DNA of 44,274 bases from Pseudomonadota bacterium (GTDB lineage: Bacteria > Desulfobacterota > Binatia > Bin18). Under the pieces are notes generated by a model. That model ran no database searches. It had not been told where the DNA came from and saw only the letters and a list, made by a program, of their open reading frames with translations. The position numbers and the translations under genes were made by a program. Location of the stretch: positions 1 to 44,274 of the forward strand of contig SYOC01000108.1 of assembly GCA_005804965.1 (NCBI GenBank), given 5' to 3'. Each line of letters opens with the position of its first letter. The stretch's first letter is position 1. Shown here piece by piece: positions 8,210 to 16,463 of the stretch.

Positions 8210-8798
8210 CTACGGCGTCACCAGCTTCTTCCCTTTAGTCTTCCACGCCTGCGAATTCAGGAACCCATTGTCTCCGATGGATATGGCCGTGCTCACGTTG
8301 CCGGCATCGGGGTCGCTGAGGGTCGTCTTCCTCACTTTCGCTTTCCACGAATACACGCCGGTGCCGGCGTTGTAGCTGATACTTAGGCTTTCTTTCGCTC
8401 CCGGCGCACCCAGCGAGCCGGTCTTATCGTCGGTGAAGGTCCACTGCGAGCCTTTGGTGGTCCAGCCGGGGCCGGGGGGAAGCGTGAAGCAAGTAATCTG
8501 CCCATCGGTATCAGTCAGGTTGAGGGTCACGCCTTCAGCGGGCGGGTTAACGAGCCCTCCCGCGCCGCTGAAGGAACCTTGGACCGTAAGCATCGCCGCG
8601 CCGGGTCTGGAGGTAAGCGGCAAGCGTCCAGTTTTCACGGTGAGCGGGTCGGAAGCGCATTGCGGGTCGAGGAGATCGACGAGGCCGTCGCCGTTGTCGT
8701 CCACACAGTTACCGCAGTTCTCAGTGCCGATAGTGCTATCGCAGGCATCGCCGAGGCCATCGTTGTCTGTGTCCTCTTGGTTAGGATTTATCGTACTG
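8210..8798. repeat. Inverted repeat partner of 1-588
   Basis: Bases 8798 down to 8210 on the minus strand match 1-588 almost base for base through the TSP3 repeat and C-terminal domain, with a one-base gap. The two copies are in opposite orientation, with 7.6 kb between them. Similarity reaches the window's left edge, so the true repeat may be longer. Confidence 0.85.
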
Positions 8799-9507
8799 AG
8801 ACAGTTGTCACACACGTCACCCACGCCATCACCATCCGCGTCGTTTTGATCAGGATTAGCTAGGATAGGGCAGTTATCAGTTGTGTCAGGGATACCGTCG
8901 CCATCCCCAAACGTGGCAAGAGCCTCAAGAGCACTTGCTCTGGTATAATCATTGGCATCGAAGGATGCCTGCTCCAGCGCTGTTCTTATTTTTGACAGAG
9001 AGATCGGATCGTTTACCAGAGAAAAGTTAAGTGGCTCAAGCATTTTGTGCAACACCAGCACGGCAGCAGTCTTCACGTCATCTCTAGGGCTTTCCAACTT
9101 GGCAATTACTGGATCAAGAGCAGTCGTGCCAAATCTGGCTAATGCGCTTATCGCCATGTTCCCACTGTCGATAACCGATAGCAAAGCGTTGAGGCTACGT
9201 ATGTCGTTCAGGGCAGAGACCACGCCGATAAGATCACCGTGATAGGTGACATAATCTTCGCTCAAGCTCACACCGGAGATGAGTTGGTCCTGTGAGAAAT
9301 CGTTTTCTAGAGTTAAAAGATCGATGATCGCTATCTTGATTGGATCATTGGCGTAGCCAAACTGCCGTAGTTGATAGAACGCCTCTCTGCGAATTTCCGG
9401 ATCTAAATTCTGAAGCTGTGCAATCAAATCCTCTGAGGTTTGCGCGTGGCCCGATTTTCCAAGAGCGAGCAAAAAAGAAAGAAGAGACGTACTCTTTTTT
9501 TATACAT
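8210..9507 (-). CDS. Secreted HEAT-like/TSP3-repeat protein; apparent 1-base frameshift in the signal peptide
   Basis: The mature part has HEAT-like helical repeats (LIAQLQNLDPEIRREAFYQL onward), then three TSP3 calcium-binding repeats (DGDGIPDTTDNCP, DADGDGVGDVCDNC, DTDNDGLGDACD). It ends with the 130-residue C-terminal domain shared with 1-588. In the open frame the only start is a TTG at 9472, which gives a truncated leader. An ATG at 9507, with AAAGAGG upstream and 13 bases after the stop of the peptidase gene, would give a signal peptide of the form MYKKKSTSLL...GHAQ if the A7 tract (9495-9501) held eight A's. The protein is probably exported and binds calcium; its role is unknown. It forms an operon with the M15 peptidase gene. 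Confidence 0.75.
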
Positions 9508-9520
9508 ATGCACATCCTCT

Positions 9521-10812
9521 TTAACGTTGGTAAGGACCAGGAGTGAATCGCCAATCCGCATGGAAGCAATCTATGCCACAGGGTCCATTGCGAGGCTCAG
9601 TCCAGTCAGCACCACTTCTCAGAGCAGCCTGCTTCATTGCAGTCCACTCCTCCATTGTTCCTGTTTCGTTACGCAAATCAGCAGCATCTCCAAACATATG
9701 TCGGCTTCTTGTAGCTCCGCCGATATTTTGGTTGTGTTGGGGGTTTCGATAGGCACTGTTGATAATTCTTGGGCTTCCAAACTCCTCTCTCCATTTATCT
9801 AAACCATATCCAGATGACCTGAGAGCTAACAGTGGTGTTCTCAGCAAGGCCCAAGGGAACACGTTATGAACGTTCAACTCATCGAATGAGAAAAAATCGC
9901 TATGTGCAGTTTGGGTGAACTCGTCGCAATTTGGAATAAAAAAATCGCCAGAAGTGCCACCTATAATATGAAAATTTTCATACTGCATGATGATGTCGCT
10001 CCGTGCATCAGGGCAATTATCGCACCCATCCCCAAGCCCATCGCCGTCGGTATCTTCTTGGCCGGGGTTCTGTTGCTCGGGGCAGTTATCGGTATCATCC
10101 GGCACGCCGTCGCCGTCGGTGTCGGGCTCGCAGGCGTCGCCGATGCCATCTTGGTCCGCGTCTTCTTGCCCTGCGTTGACCATGTTCGGGCAGTTGTCGG
10201 TAGCGTCAGGAACTCCGTCCGCATCCGCATCGGGATCGCTGCTGGTTTTTGTCCAGGTGCCGTGTGCATAACTGGACGCCGTTTCTCCCCCACTAGCCCC
10301 GACGCCAACATTTGCATTTTCACACACTTGCAGGTTGACGCACTCGCTCCATAGGCGAAGCTGGAGATTTTGAGCACCAAAAATGACTTCATTCGTACCA
10401 GGATGGACTCTCGCCACGTCAATTCGCCAGCTAAGGACTTCCCCGTTCTGTATATTGAGGCCGCCGTTCATCCAGAATGTGGGATCCTCCGACGTGACCA
10501 TGTTTCCGTTAAATGAGAACCATATCCGCGGTGATGGCGTATGGCCATCGCCATCCGTATCGAAGGTTATCTCTCCCGTGATCGATCCAAGCGCATCGCC
10601 GTCCCAAAGCTCCCCAACACACGAGGAAAAATCTCCGACACATCCCGGAATCCAATCCACGTTCTCACTTTCATGAAGCGTAACACCCTGAAACGTATAG
10701 GTCGTATCCGCGTGTGCTGAACGGCGGCCGCCAGCAGGCCGAGAAGAACAAGAAGGAGAGGAAATTGTATCTTCGGCAAAAGCCACGAGCGGCCACGGCG
10801 CGTTGTGTGCAT
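9521..10812 (-). CDS. Secreted TSP3-repeat protein with C-terminal M15-type peptidase domain; frameshift near the signal peptide
   Basis: The ATG at 10812 follows AAGAGGACGAC and starts a signal peptide ([14 protein letters not shown], then [14 protein letters not shown]). The mature part ([14 protein letters not shown]) is in another frame; one extra base near 10720 would join them with an ideal AHA cleavage site. Next come a beta-rich region, three TSP3 repeats ([45 protein letters not shown]) and a Peptidase_M15-like domain. That domain has [27 protein letters not shown] and CFHADWRF, with the zinc-binding His/Asp/His pattern. Family members cleave peptidoglycan cross-links. It lies upstream of, and in an operon with, the HEAT/TSP3 gene. 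It is likely cell-wall active outside the cytoplasm, if expressed. Confidence 0.75.
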
Positions 10813-10828
10813 GTCGTCCTCTTCTTGA

Positions 10829-10899
10829 GTAGGGGCGAAGCATTTGCGATGACGACGCCCGATCTGTGCATATTCGGTTGGCAAATGCTTCGCCCCTAC
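10829..10899. repeat. Palindromic MITE-like element with 19-bp perfect inverted repeats
   Basis: The arms GTAGGGGCGAAGCATTTGC (10829-10847) and its exact complement (10881-10899) flank a 33-base centre. This sequence type is a common dispersed bacterial palindrome. It ends a few bases before the ribosome-binding site of the peptidase gene, so it forms that gene's 5' untranslated region or splits its promoter. Confidence 0.85.
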
Positions 10900-10960
10900 A
10901 TGCGGTGGTCGTTATTCCAGAAGCGTCGTTAATTATCAAGAGGAACGCGCGGGAATGTGC

Positions 10961-11024
10961 TCCTGGATTCCGGGTCTCGCGTTGCTCGCCGGGGATGACG
11001 AGTGTGGAGAAGCGTCATTCCTGC
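10961..11024. repeat. Direct repeat, left copy flanking the toxin-antitoxin cassette
   Basis: This 64-base element begins TCCTGGATTCCGGGTCTCGC. It matches 12102-12165 in the same orientation at 56 of 64 positions. The two copies enclose the RHH/MazF pair and the broken XRE gene. Confidence 0.75.
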
Positions 11025-11058
11025 CCTTCGGCGAAATCATCTTGCTGCTCATGGTTTC

Positions 11059-11087
11059 TTGACACTGCTCTCGTCCGGGACTACTTC
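11059..11087 (+). promoter_or_regulatory. Possible promoter of the RHH/MazF operon
   Basis: TTGACA at 11059-11064 is followed after 17 bases by TACTTC, a weak -10 candidate, 8 bases before the antitoxin ATG. If real, the transcript would be almost leaderless, which fits the lack of a clear ribosome-binding site. Confidence 0.3.
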
Positions 11088-11095
11088 TCCTCGTC

Positions 11096-11329
11096 ATGAA
11101 AACGGTTTCTATTCTGGTAGACGAGCAGTTGCTGGAACAAATGGACGCGGTAGCTCACGCCAGCCACCGCAAACGTTCGGACCTCTTCTGCGAAGCGGCG
11201 CAACATTGGCTTAAACAGCAACAGAGGCAAGCTCGTGTTCGTCAGGATCGTCGAGGATACCGGAAGCACCCAGTCGAACCGGACGAGTTCGGCCCACTCC
11301 TGCACGCGCAAGAATGGGAAGAATCATGA
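11096..11329 (+). CDS. Ribbon-helix-helix (CopG/MazE-like) antitoxin
   Basis: This 77-residue protein has an N-terminal RHH DNA-binding domain: KTVSILVDEQLLEQMDAVAHASHRKRSDLFCEAAQHWL, with a beta strand then two helices. A charged, probably disordered C-terminal tail (RQDRRGYRKHPVEPDEF) follows, which in such proteins wraps and blocks the toxin. Its stop overlaps the toxin start (ATGA), the normal arrangement in these modules. It is expected to bind its own promoter and repress the operon, together with the toxin. The start at 11096 gives the strand at the usual position. Confidence 0.85.
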   Translation: MKTVSILVDEQLLEQMDAVAHASHRKRSDLFCEAAQHWLKQQQRQARVRQDRRGYRKHPVEPDEFGPLLHAQEWEES

Positions 11330-11643
11330 AGCGAGGCGAGATCTGGAATTTCCGTTTCGACCGACCGGATAAACAACGGCCCGTCCTCATCCTGGCCCGG
11401 CAAACGATGATTGGAACGCTGCACACGGTTACGGTTGCCCCGCTGACCAGCACGATTCGTGGAGTGCCAAGCGAGGTTGTCGTGGGAACAGAAGTTGGTC
11501 TGAAACATCAGTCAGCGATCAATCTTCACCATATTGTTACCGTGCCCAAATCCGAATTGAAACGTTTCATCGGCACTGTGCCAGCCGACGTGCTCAAGCA
11601 AGTCAAAGAAGCGATGTTGTTCGCCTTGGGTTTCGACGACTGA
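11326..11643 (+). CDS. MazF/PemK family mRNA interferase toxin
   Basis: This 105-residue protein begins MKRGEIWNFRFDRPDKQRPVLILAR, the beta-hairpin and conserved Arg-Pro region of the PemK/MazF fold. It continues with TVTVAPLTSTIRGVPSEVVVG and the conserved KHQSAINLHHIVTVPKSEL segment. Toxins of this family cleave mRNA at short sequence motifs and stop growth until neutralised. The ATG at 11326 overlaps the antitoxin stop; an earlier in-frame ATG at 11314 lies inside the antitoxin gene and is less likely. This is the only complete toxin-antitoxin pair in the left accessory region. Confidence 0.9.
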   Translation: MKRGEIWNFRFDRPDKQRPVLILARQTMIGTLHTVTVAPLTSTIRGVPSEVVVGTEVGLKHQSAINLHHIVTVPKSELKRFIGTVPADVLKQVKEAMLFALGFDD

Positions 11644-11652
11644 ATTCTTTAT

Positions 11653-12010
11653 TTACACGGCGGCTCTATCGTCCGAGGATTTATTCTTGTGGTTCTTGGT
11701 TGAGACAAAGCGAATTTCCACCCGCTTATTGAGCGCTTCGGCAATACGCTTGAGCATGGCCATCGAGTGGCCTTCATAGTCGGCATCTTCTAACTGGCCA
11801 ATGACCGAGGCCGACGTGCCAGTCAGCTTGGCAAGCGCGCTGCGTGAGGCCCGCCTTGGTGCGCAAGGCGTAAATTTTCCGGGCAATCTCGTCTTCCACC
11901 CGCGCTTCTTCGAGCATCGCCAGCATCTCGGGTTTTCCTTCGAAATAGCGCCGGTGGAGAATTTCTACCGCATCCGTGGTGGGTTGTCGTTTGGGTGTTT
12001 TACTGCTCAT
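11653..12010 (-). pseudogene. XRE-family HTH antitoxin-like regulator, frameshifted
   Basis: From the ATG at 12010 (GAGGAACC upstream) the frame reads MSSKTPKRQPTTDAVEIL and then KIYALRTKAGLTQ, the first helices of an XRE helix-turn-helix. The rest of the domain (ALAKLTGTSASVIGQLEDADYEG, then RIAEALNKRVEIRFV) is in another frame. The shift falls near 11845, at a CGCGC run; two lost bases or one gained base would explain it. The region's length (358) fits that. The layout resembles HigA-type antitoxins, but no HigB/RelE gene is upstream, so it was an orphan or lost its partner. It converges with the mazF-like gene, 9 bases away. Confidence 0.75.
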
Positions 12011-12101
12011 GCTGGTTCCTCGATATCTTCCACCTCCGGCCGATGGTCTCAAATGCACGAACGGAAGTCAAACTGTTTGTAAAGGGATGGGCATGACTCA
12101 A

Positions 12102-12165
12102 TCCTGGCTTCCGGGTCTCGCGTGGCTCGCCGGAAATGACGAGTGTGGAGTGGCGTTATTCCCGC
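12102..12165. repeat. Direct repeat, right copy flanking the toxin-antitoxin cassette
   Basis: Second 64-base copy of the element at 10961-11024, with 8 differences, in the same orientation. From 12166 to 12303 I see no gene. Confidence 0.75.
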
Positions 12166-12303
12166 GAAAATAGCCTTGGATGTGAAAAATCTACCCGTAT
12201 GAGTACGAGGACACGGGAATGAACTACACCGTAGCGCTCGCGAAAAGGAGGTAGCCCGAGGCCACTTTCGGAAACCCGCACCGCCGTGTAAGTTCGCTGC
12301 CGT

Positions 12304-12399
12304 GGAGAAGGATAAGGCCCGGTGGCTTTACCGGTCTTCAAAACCGAGTTGCGTGGCGTAACGCTGCGCGGATGGTTCGACTCCATCCCTTCTCCGCCA
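12304..12399 (+). tRNA. selC: Selenocysteine tRNA, anticodon TCA
   Basis: This 96-base gene folds as a bacterial tRNA-Sec. It has an 8-bp acceptor stem (GGAGAAGG with CCTTCTCC) and an encoded GCCA end. The D stem is extended to 6 bp (AAGGCC with GGCTTT) around a 4-base loop. The anticodon loop CTTCAAA carries TCA at 12338-12340. A long variable arm (TTGCGTGGCGTAACGC) and a 5-bp T stem (GATGG/CCATC) complete the fold. The 8+5 stacking and the TCA anticodon distinguish it from tRNA-Ser. It lies 11 bases from the 3' end of selA on the opposite strand. A T5 run follows the CCA end by 4 bases. Together with SelA it shows that the host reads UGA as Sec in some genes. Confidence 0.97.
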
Positions 12400-12410
12400 C
12401 GTTTTTCGTC

Positions 12411-13808
12411 TCATTCACTGGCGTTGGGCACGAGGTCTTCAGCAACAAAGATCCCGCGAAGATCGAGGAGAAAGGCGTCACCGCGAATACGGCCAAGAAT
12501 GGGCGGGTTCGCCACACGAAACTGCCGTTCGATCGCTCCACCTGACAAGCTTGGATGGCGAATGACAATCGCACGGCTGGGCAGGTCCTCTTCAGGCAAG
12601 GCACCGCTACCAATCTGCGCCGCTGCATCTTCAACCGTCAGAAGAAATTCAGCTCCCAAATGAGCCTGTAACAAAGGCAAGGCTAGTGCTGCCATTGCAT
12701 CCATCTCTGCGCGTGGGCGAGTCAACCAGCGCAAGGTCGGCAGGTCCGCCAGCAAATGAGGAGATTGCCGATACAAGCGTAAGGTGCCGCTGAGGGCGGC
12801 CAGCGTGAGTTTGTCTGGACGCAAAGCGCGTTTCAGTGGATTTTTTTTGATGCGAGCGATCCACTCTTTGCGGCCAACGATAATCCCAGCTTGTGGCCCG
12901 CCCAGCAGTTTGTCTCCGCTGAATGTCACGAGGTCGGCTCCGGCGGCGACCCGCTCGGCCACCACGGGTTCTTTCGGTAAGCCGTACTCAGACAGGTCGA
13001 TCAACGCGCCGGCTCCGAGATCTTCCATGACTGGCACCTGCTGAGCGGCTCCCAATGTCACAAGGTCTTCGAGTGCCACGCCACTCGTAAACCCAACGAT
13101 GCGGTAGTTGCTGGGATGCACTTTGAGCAGGACGCCGGTGTGCAGATTGATCGCGTCGGCATAGTCGTGCAAATGGGTGCGGTTCGTGGTGCCGACTTCG
13201 CGTAAGACGACACCGCTTTTGCGCATCACATCAGGAATGCGAAACGAGCCACCGATTTCGATAAGCTCGCCGCGCGACACGATGCCTTCTTTACCTTCGG
13301 CGATGGAGTTGAGCGCTAACAACACGGCGGCAGCGTTATTGTTGACGACCGTCGCTGCCTCGGCACCGGTAAGCGCCAATAGGTCATCTTCAACGATCTG
13401 GTCACGATCTCCGCGACCGCCCTCGTCGAGTGCATACTCCAACGTGACCGGTGAGGTCGCGGCACGCACGACTTCGTCTACTGCGGCTTTCGCTAGTAAC
13501 GCCCGCCCGAGATTTGTATGCAGCACGGTTCCCGTGGCATTGATGACGGAACGCAACGGACTCCGTCCAGTCTTATGCAGATGCCCAACAATCCGGCGCA
13601 GGATCACCTCTTCCTCCACTGCGATAGTCTCGCTGCCAGAGAGAATCTCTCGTCGCGTCTCAGCGAGCACGGCACGCGCAGATTCCACGACATAGGCATG
13701 ACGATAGCATTGCAACGCCGGCACAAGCATCGTGGACTTGAGCAGTTTTTCTATTGAAGGCAAAGTGCGCAACTGCGCACTTGTCGCATCATTCACCGCA
13801 GATTTCAT
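12411..13808 (-). CDS. selA: L-seryl-tRNA(Sec) selenium transferase
   Basis: SelA converts Ser-tRNA(Sec) to Sec-tRNA(Sec) with selenophosphate and PLP, acting as a cytoplasmic ring-shaped decamer. The protein is 465 residues, close to the 463 of E. coli SelA. The N-terminal tRNA-binding helices (LRTLPSIEKLLKS) precede the aminotransferase fold with VINATGTVLHTNLGRA, GRGDRD, and the PLP lysine K300 in TFSGDKLLGGPQAG. The ATG at 13808 gives the family N-terminus; in-frame upstream codons lack similarity. No selB or selD is in the window, so the usual selAB operon is split. Divergent from the esterase gene by 82 bases and tail-to-tail with its tRNA substrate gene. Confidence 0.97.
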   Translation of the reverse strand: MKSAVNDATSAQLRTLPSIEKLLKSTMLVPALQCYRHAYVVESARAVLAETRREILSGSETIAVEEEVILRRIVGHLHKTGRSPLRSVINATGTVLHTNLGRALLAKAAVDEVVRAATSPVTLEYALDEGGRGDRDQIVEDDLLALTGAEAATVVNNNAAAVLLALNSIAEGKEGIVSRGELIEIGGSFRIPDVMRKSGVVLREVGTTNRTHLHDYADAINLHTGVLLKVHPSNYRIVGFTSGVALEDLVTLGAAQQVPVMEDLGAGALIDLSEYGLPKEPVVAERVAAGADLVTFSGDKLLGGPQAGIIVGRKEWIARIKKNPLKRALRPDKLTLAALSGTLRLYRQSPHLLADLPTLRWLTRPRAEMDAMAALALPLLQAHLGAEFLLTVEDAAAQIGSGALPEEDLPSRAIVIRHPSLSGGAIERQFRVANPPILGRIRGDAFLLDLRGIFVAEDLVPNASE

Positions 13809-13890
13809 AATGCTCAGCACCTTGGCATAGCACCTTGCCCCTTGCAACTGGGAAAGGGGGATTGTAGCTTTGACCAGGGCCAGGAGGGAC

Positions 13891-14991
13891 ATGATGACGA
13901 CTTCAGCAGAACACTATGCCGCCGCGATCCACCAACAGGAACCTGTACTCCTCTCGTTTCTGCGCACCTTCGAGGCATTGCAGGAAAACCTGCACTTTCT
14001 GAAGATCAAACAGCACAAACAAGAGTTGTTTGATGCGCTGGGTGATCTGTTCCCGCCACTCAACGCGACGCTGGAGGCACTGACTCCGCCGCCGGGACAG
14101 GAACAGTTTCATCAGCAGTGGCGCGAAGCGTTAGCCCAACTCGAAGATGCCTATACCTCGTTCCTTACTGGCTCGGAAGCGAATTTCTTCGTCGCCTATT
14201 TTCAGAGTCGGCGGGCGTTTTCGCAGGGTAAATATCAACTCTATCCTCTACGCGGCCAACTCCCGACTCTGCAACAGTATTGGGTGTTGCCAGAAGATAC
14301 TGCTCGCGTGGCGGCTTTGGACACGCCAGTCGCAGGGGTCTCCGTTGCTACAGGTATCATGCACCGCCCGGCCACCAAGGAACACGGTGAATATTCGCTG
14401 TACGTGCCGGAGAATTACGATCCAGCGCGGCGGTGGCCGTTGATTGTCGCCCTACATGGCGGACATGGACGCGGCGACGATTATCTACTGACGTGGCTCA
14501 GGGCAGCAAAGAGCCGAGGCTATATCGTGCTGTCGCCCAAATCGCTCGACCAAACGTGGTCGTTGATGCAGCCGGGCGTCGATATCCGTTCGATCTTGTC
14601 TATGGTGGAAGAGCTGCTAGATGACTATGCGATTGATACCGGGCGGTTGTTCGCTTCTGGGCTGTCGGATGGTGGCACGTTCAGTTTCGCCCTGGGTCTG
14701 AGTTGCCCGAAGCTCTTTGCCGGGATTGCGCCCATCGCGGCGGCAGGAGAGTTGGTTGCGCTCTTCGATTTAGAGCAAAGCAAGCATTTGCCGGTGTTCA
14801 TGGTCCATGGCGTGAAAGATTTCATCTTCCCTGTGGCAATGGCACAGCGCACGCATAAACTCCTCTCGGAGTCCGGCTTCAATGTCACTTACAAGGAGCT
14901 GCCAGAGTGGGGACATGCCTATACGTACTCGATCAACGAGACGCTGGTCCTCCCCTGGTTCGACAGCTTGCCGTCGCGCACGCACTCCTAA
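13891..14991 (+). CDS. Phospholipase/carboxylesterase-like alpha/beta hydrolase
   Basis: This 366-residue cytoplasmic protein has a helical N-terminal part (about 1-150) without a family I recognise. An alpha/beta-hydrolase domain follows: GEYSLYVPENYDPARRWPLIVALHGGHGRGDDYL supplies the oxyanion-hole HGG. The nucleophile Ser is in SGLSDGGTFSF, the acid Asp in MVHGVKDFIFP, and the His in EWGHAYTYS. This triad order fits the esterase/phospholipase (PF02230-like) family. The ATG at 13891 follows AGGAGGGAC; a second ATG is adjacent at 13894. It is divergent from selA with an 82-base gap, and 44 bases before glmU. The substrate is unknown, and the N-terminal half may be a regulatory or binding module. 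Confidence 0.78.
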   Translation: MMTTSAEHYAAAIHQQEPVLLSFLRTFEALQENLHFLKIKQHKQELFDALGDLFPPLNATLEALTPPPGQEQFHQQWREALAQLEDAYTSFLTGSEANFFVAYFQSRRAFSQGKYQLYPLRGQLPTLQQYWVLPEDTARVAALDTPVAGVSVATGIMHRPATKEHGEYSLYVPENYDPARRWPLIVALHGGHGRGDDYLLTWLRAAKSRGYIVLSPKSLDQTWSLMQPGVDIRSILSMVEELLDDYAIDTGRLFASGLSDGGTFSFALGLSCPKLFAGIAPIAAAGELVALFDLEQSKHLPVFMVHGVKDFIFPVAMAQRTHKLLSESGFNVTYKELPEWGHAYTYSINETLVLPWFDSLPSRTHS

Positions 14992-15035
14992 AAGTATCGC
15001 GCGATGAACACAGTGTGGGATAGTACGGAAGAGTT

Positions 15036-16427
15036 ATGGAACAATTCGGAGTGGTGGTTCTGGCGGCGGGATTGGGGAAACGGATGCGTTCCGCGCAAGC
15101 CAAAGTGTTGCATCGCTTGGCTGGCCAACCGTTATTAACGCGCGTGCTCAACGCGATCCAACGTCTTCATCCCGATATGCTGGTCGCAGTCGTTGGCCAT
15201 CAAGCCGACGAGGTGCAGCGCCAGTGTGGCACAGCCGGCGCGGCTTTTGCCTTGCAGAAGGAACAGCGTGGGACGGGCGATGCCGTGCGTGCAGCCCAGC
15301 CGCACTTTACACATTTTCACGGCAATATCTTGATCGTCTGTGGTGACACCCCGCTGCTGACGACCACGACGCTCGCGCAGTTCGTCCAACAACATCGCGA
15401 GCGGCAGGCTACGCTGTCCGTTCTCACCATTCGCCTTGATGATCCCGCCCAATACGGTCGTGTGATCCGCACATCGGACGGCCAAGTCCGTAAAATCGTC
15501 GAAGCACGCGATGCGACTGCGGCAGAACGCGCAGTGCAGGAAATCAATACCGGCATTTATTGCGTGCGTTCTGACTTTCTCTTCTCGGCCTTACAACAGC
15601 TTCAGCCGCAGAACGCTCAAGGAGAATACTACTTGACAGATATCGTAGCGCAGGCGGTGACCATGAACCTGCCAACCTACGCGGTGCTCACGCATGACCC
15701 GAACGAAGTAGGCGGTATCAATTCTCGGGAGGATCTCGCCATGATGGAAAAAGCGCGACAAATTCAGCTCCGCCAACAGTGGATGGCGGCGGGTGTCACT
15801 TTGGAAGACCCGGACACGGTGTATATCGAGGAAGACGTCACTATCGGCCAAGACACAGTCATCGGCCCCAACACGCAGCTCCGAGGCAAAACCACCATCG
15901 GCGAGCGTTGCCGCATCGACGGCAGCGCGTATATTCTGGACAGCACCATCGGCAACGATGCCCACGTGCGTTTCTCTGTCGTCTTGAACGAGAGCGAACT
16001 CGGGGACCACTCCGATGTCGGTCCGTTCGCTCATTTGCGCGGCGGCACCGTGCTAGCTCCGCGAGCCGAGATCGGCAACTTTGTCGAAGTCAAAAAATCG
16101 CGGATCGGCGAGCACACCAAAGCGAAGCATCTCGCCTACATCGGCGACGCGGAAATTGGTCGCGACGCGAATATCGGCGCTGGTACTATCACCTGCAATT
16201 ACGACGGATTTCACAAACACAAGACCACGATCGGCGACCGCGTGCAGGTCGGGTCCGACACCACGTTGGTCGCTCCCATCACCATTCATGACGATGTGTA
16301 CATCGCCACCGCCACCACCGTACGACACGACGTACCTGCTGGTGCACTCGTTTTCAACGCGCGCCAAGAACACGTGCGAGAGGGGTGGACAGCGGCAAAA
16401 AGAGCAAAAGAGGCTGAAAAGAAATAG
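15036..16427 (+). CDS. glmU: Bifunctional UDP-N-acetylglucosamine pyrophosphorylase / glucosamine-1-phosphate N-acetyltransferase
   Basis: GlmU makes UDP-GlcNAc, the precursor of peptidoglycan and LPS, from glucosamine-1-phosphate in two steps. The 463-residue protein has the uridyltransferase domain first (VVLAAGLGKRMRSAQAKVLH, nucleotide-binding, and VCGDTPLL). From about residue 250 the left-handed beta-helix acetyltransferase follows, with hexapeptide repeats (TIGQDTVIGPNTQL), the active-site region AHLRGGTVLAPRAEIGNFVE and KHLAYIGDAEIG. Length and both domains are complete. It sits 36 bases upstream of glmS on the same strand, which is the classic glmUS pairing, so the two steps are probably co-expressed. 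Confidence 0.97.
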   Translation: MEQFGVVVLAAGLGKRMRSAQAKVLHRLAGQPLLTRVLNAIQRLHPDMLVAVVGHQADEVQRQCGTAGAAFALQKEQRGTGDAVRAAQPHFTHFHGNILIVCGDTPLLTTTTLAQFVQQHRERQATLSVLTIRLDDPAQYGRVIRTSDGQVRKIVEARDATAAERAVQEINTGIYCVRSDFLFSALQQLQPQNAQGEYYLTDIVAQAVTMNLPTYAVLTHDPNEVGGINSREDLAMMEKARQIQLRQQWMAAGVTLEDPDTVYIEEDVTIGQDTVIGPNTQLRGKTTIGERCRIDGSAYILDSTIGNDAHVRFSVVLNESELGDHSDVGPFAHLRGGTVLAPRAEIGNFVEVKKSRIGEHTKAKHLAYIGDAEIGRDANIGAGTITCNYDGFHKHKTTIGDRVQVGSDTTLVAPITIHDDVYIATATTVRHDVPAGALVFNARQEHVREGWTAAKRAKEAEKK

Positions 16428-16463
16428 ACTCATTCAACCCAACAAACCCAAAGGACTCCCATC

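Noticed and set aside
10829-10899. Intact insertion sequence at the palindrome
   Set aside because: There is no transposase frame and the element is only 71 bases, so it is at most a MITE-like remnant.
12156-12386. 76-codon minus-strand open frame over the tRNA-Sec gene
   Set aside because: It is the antisense of tRNA-Sec and is a common annotation artefact.
16428-16463. glmS ribozyme in front of glmS
   Set aside because: The gap between glmU and glmS is only 36 bases, far too short.
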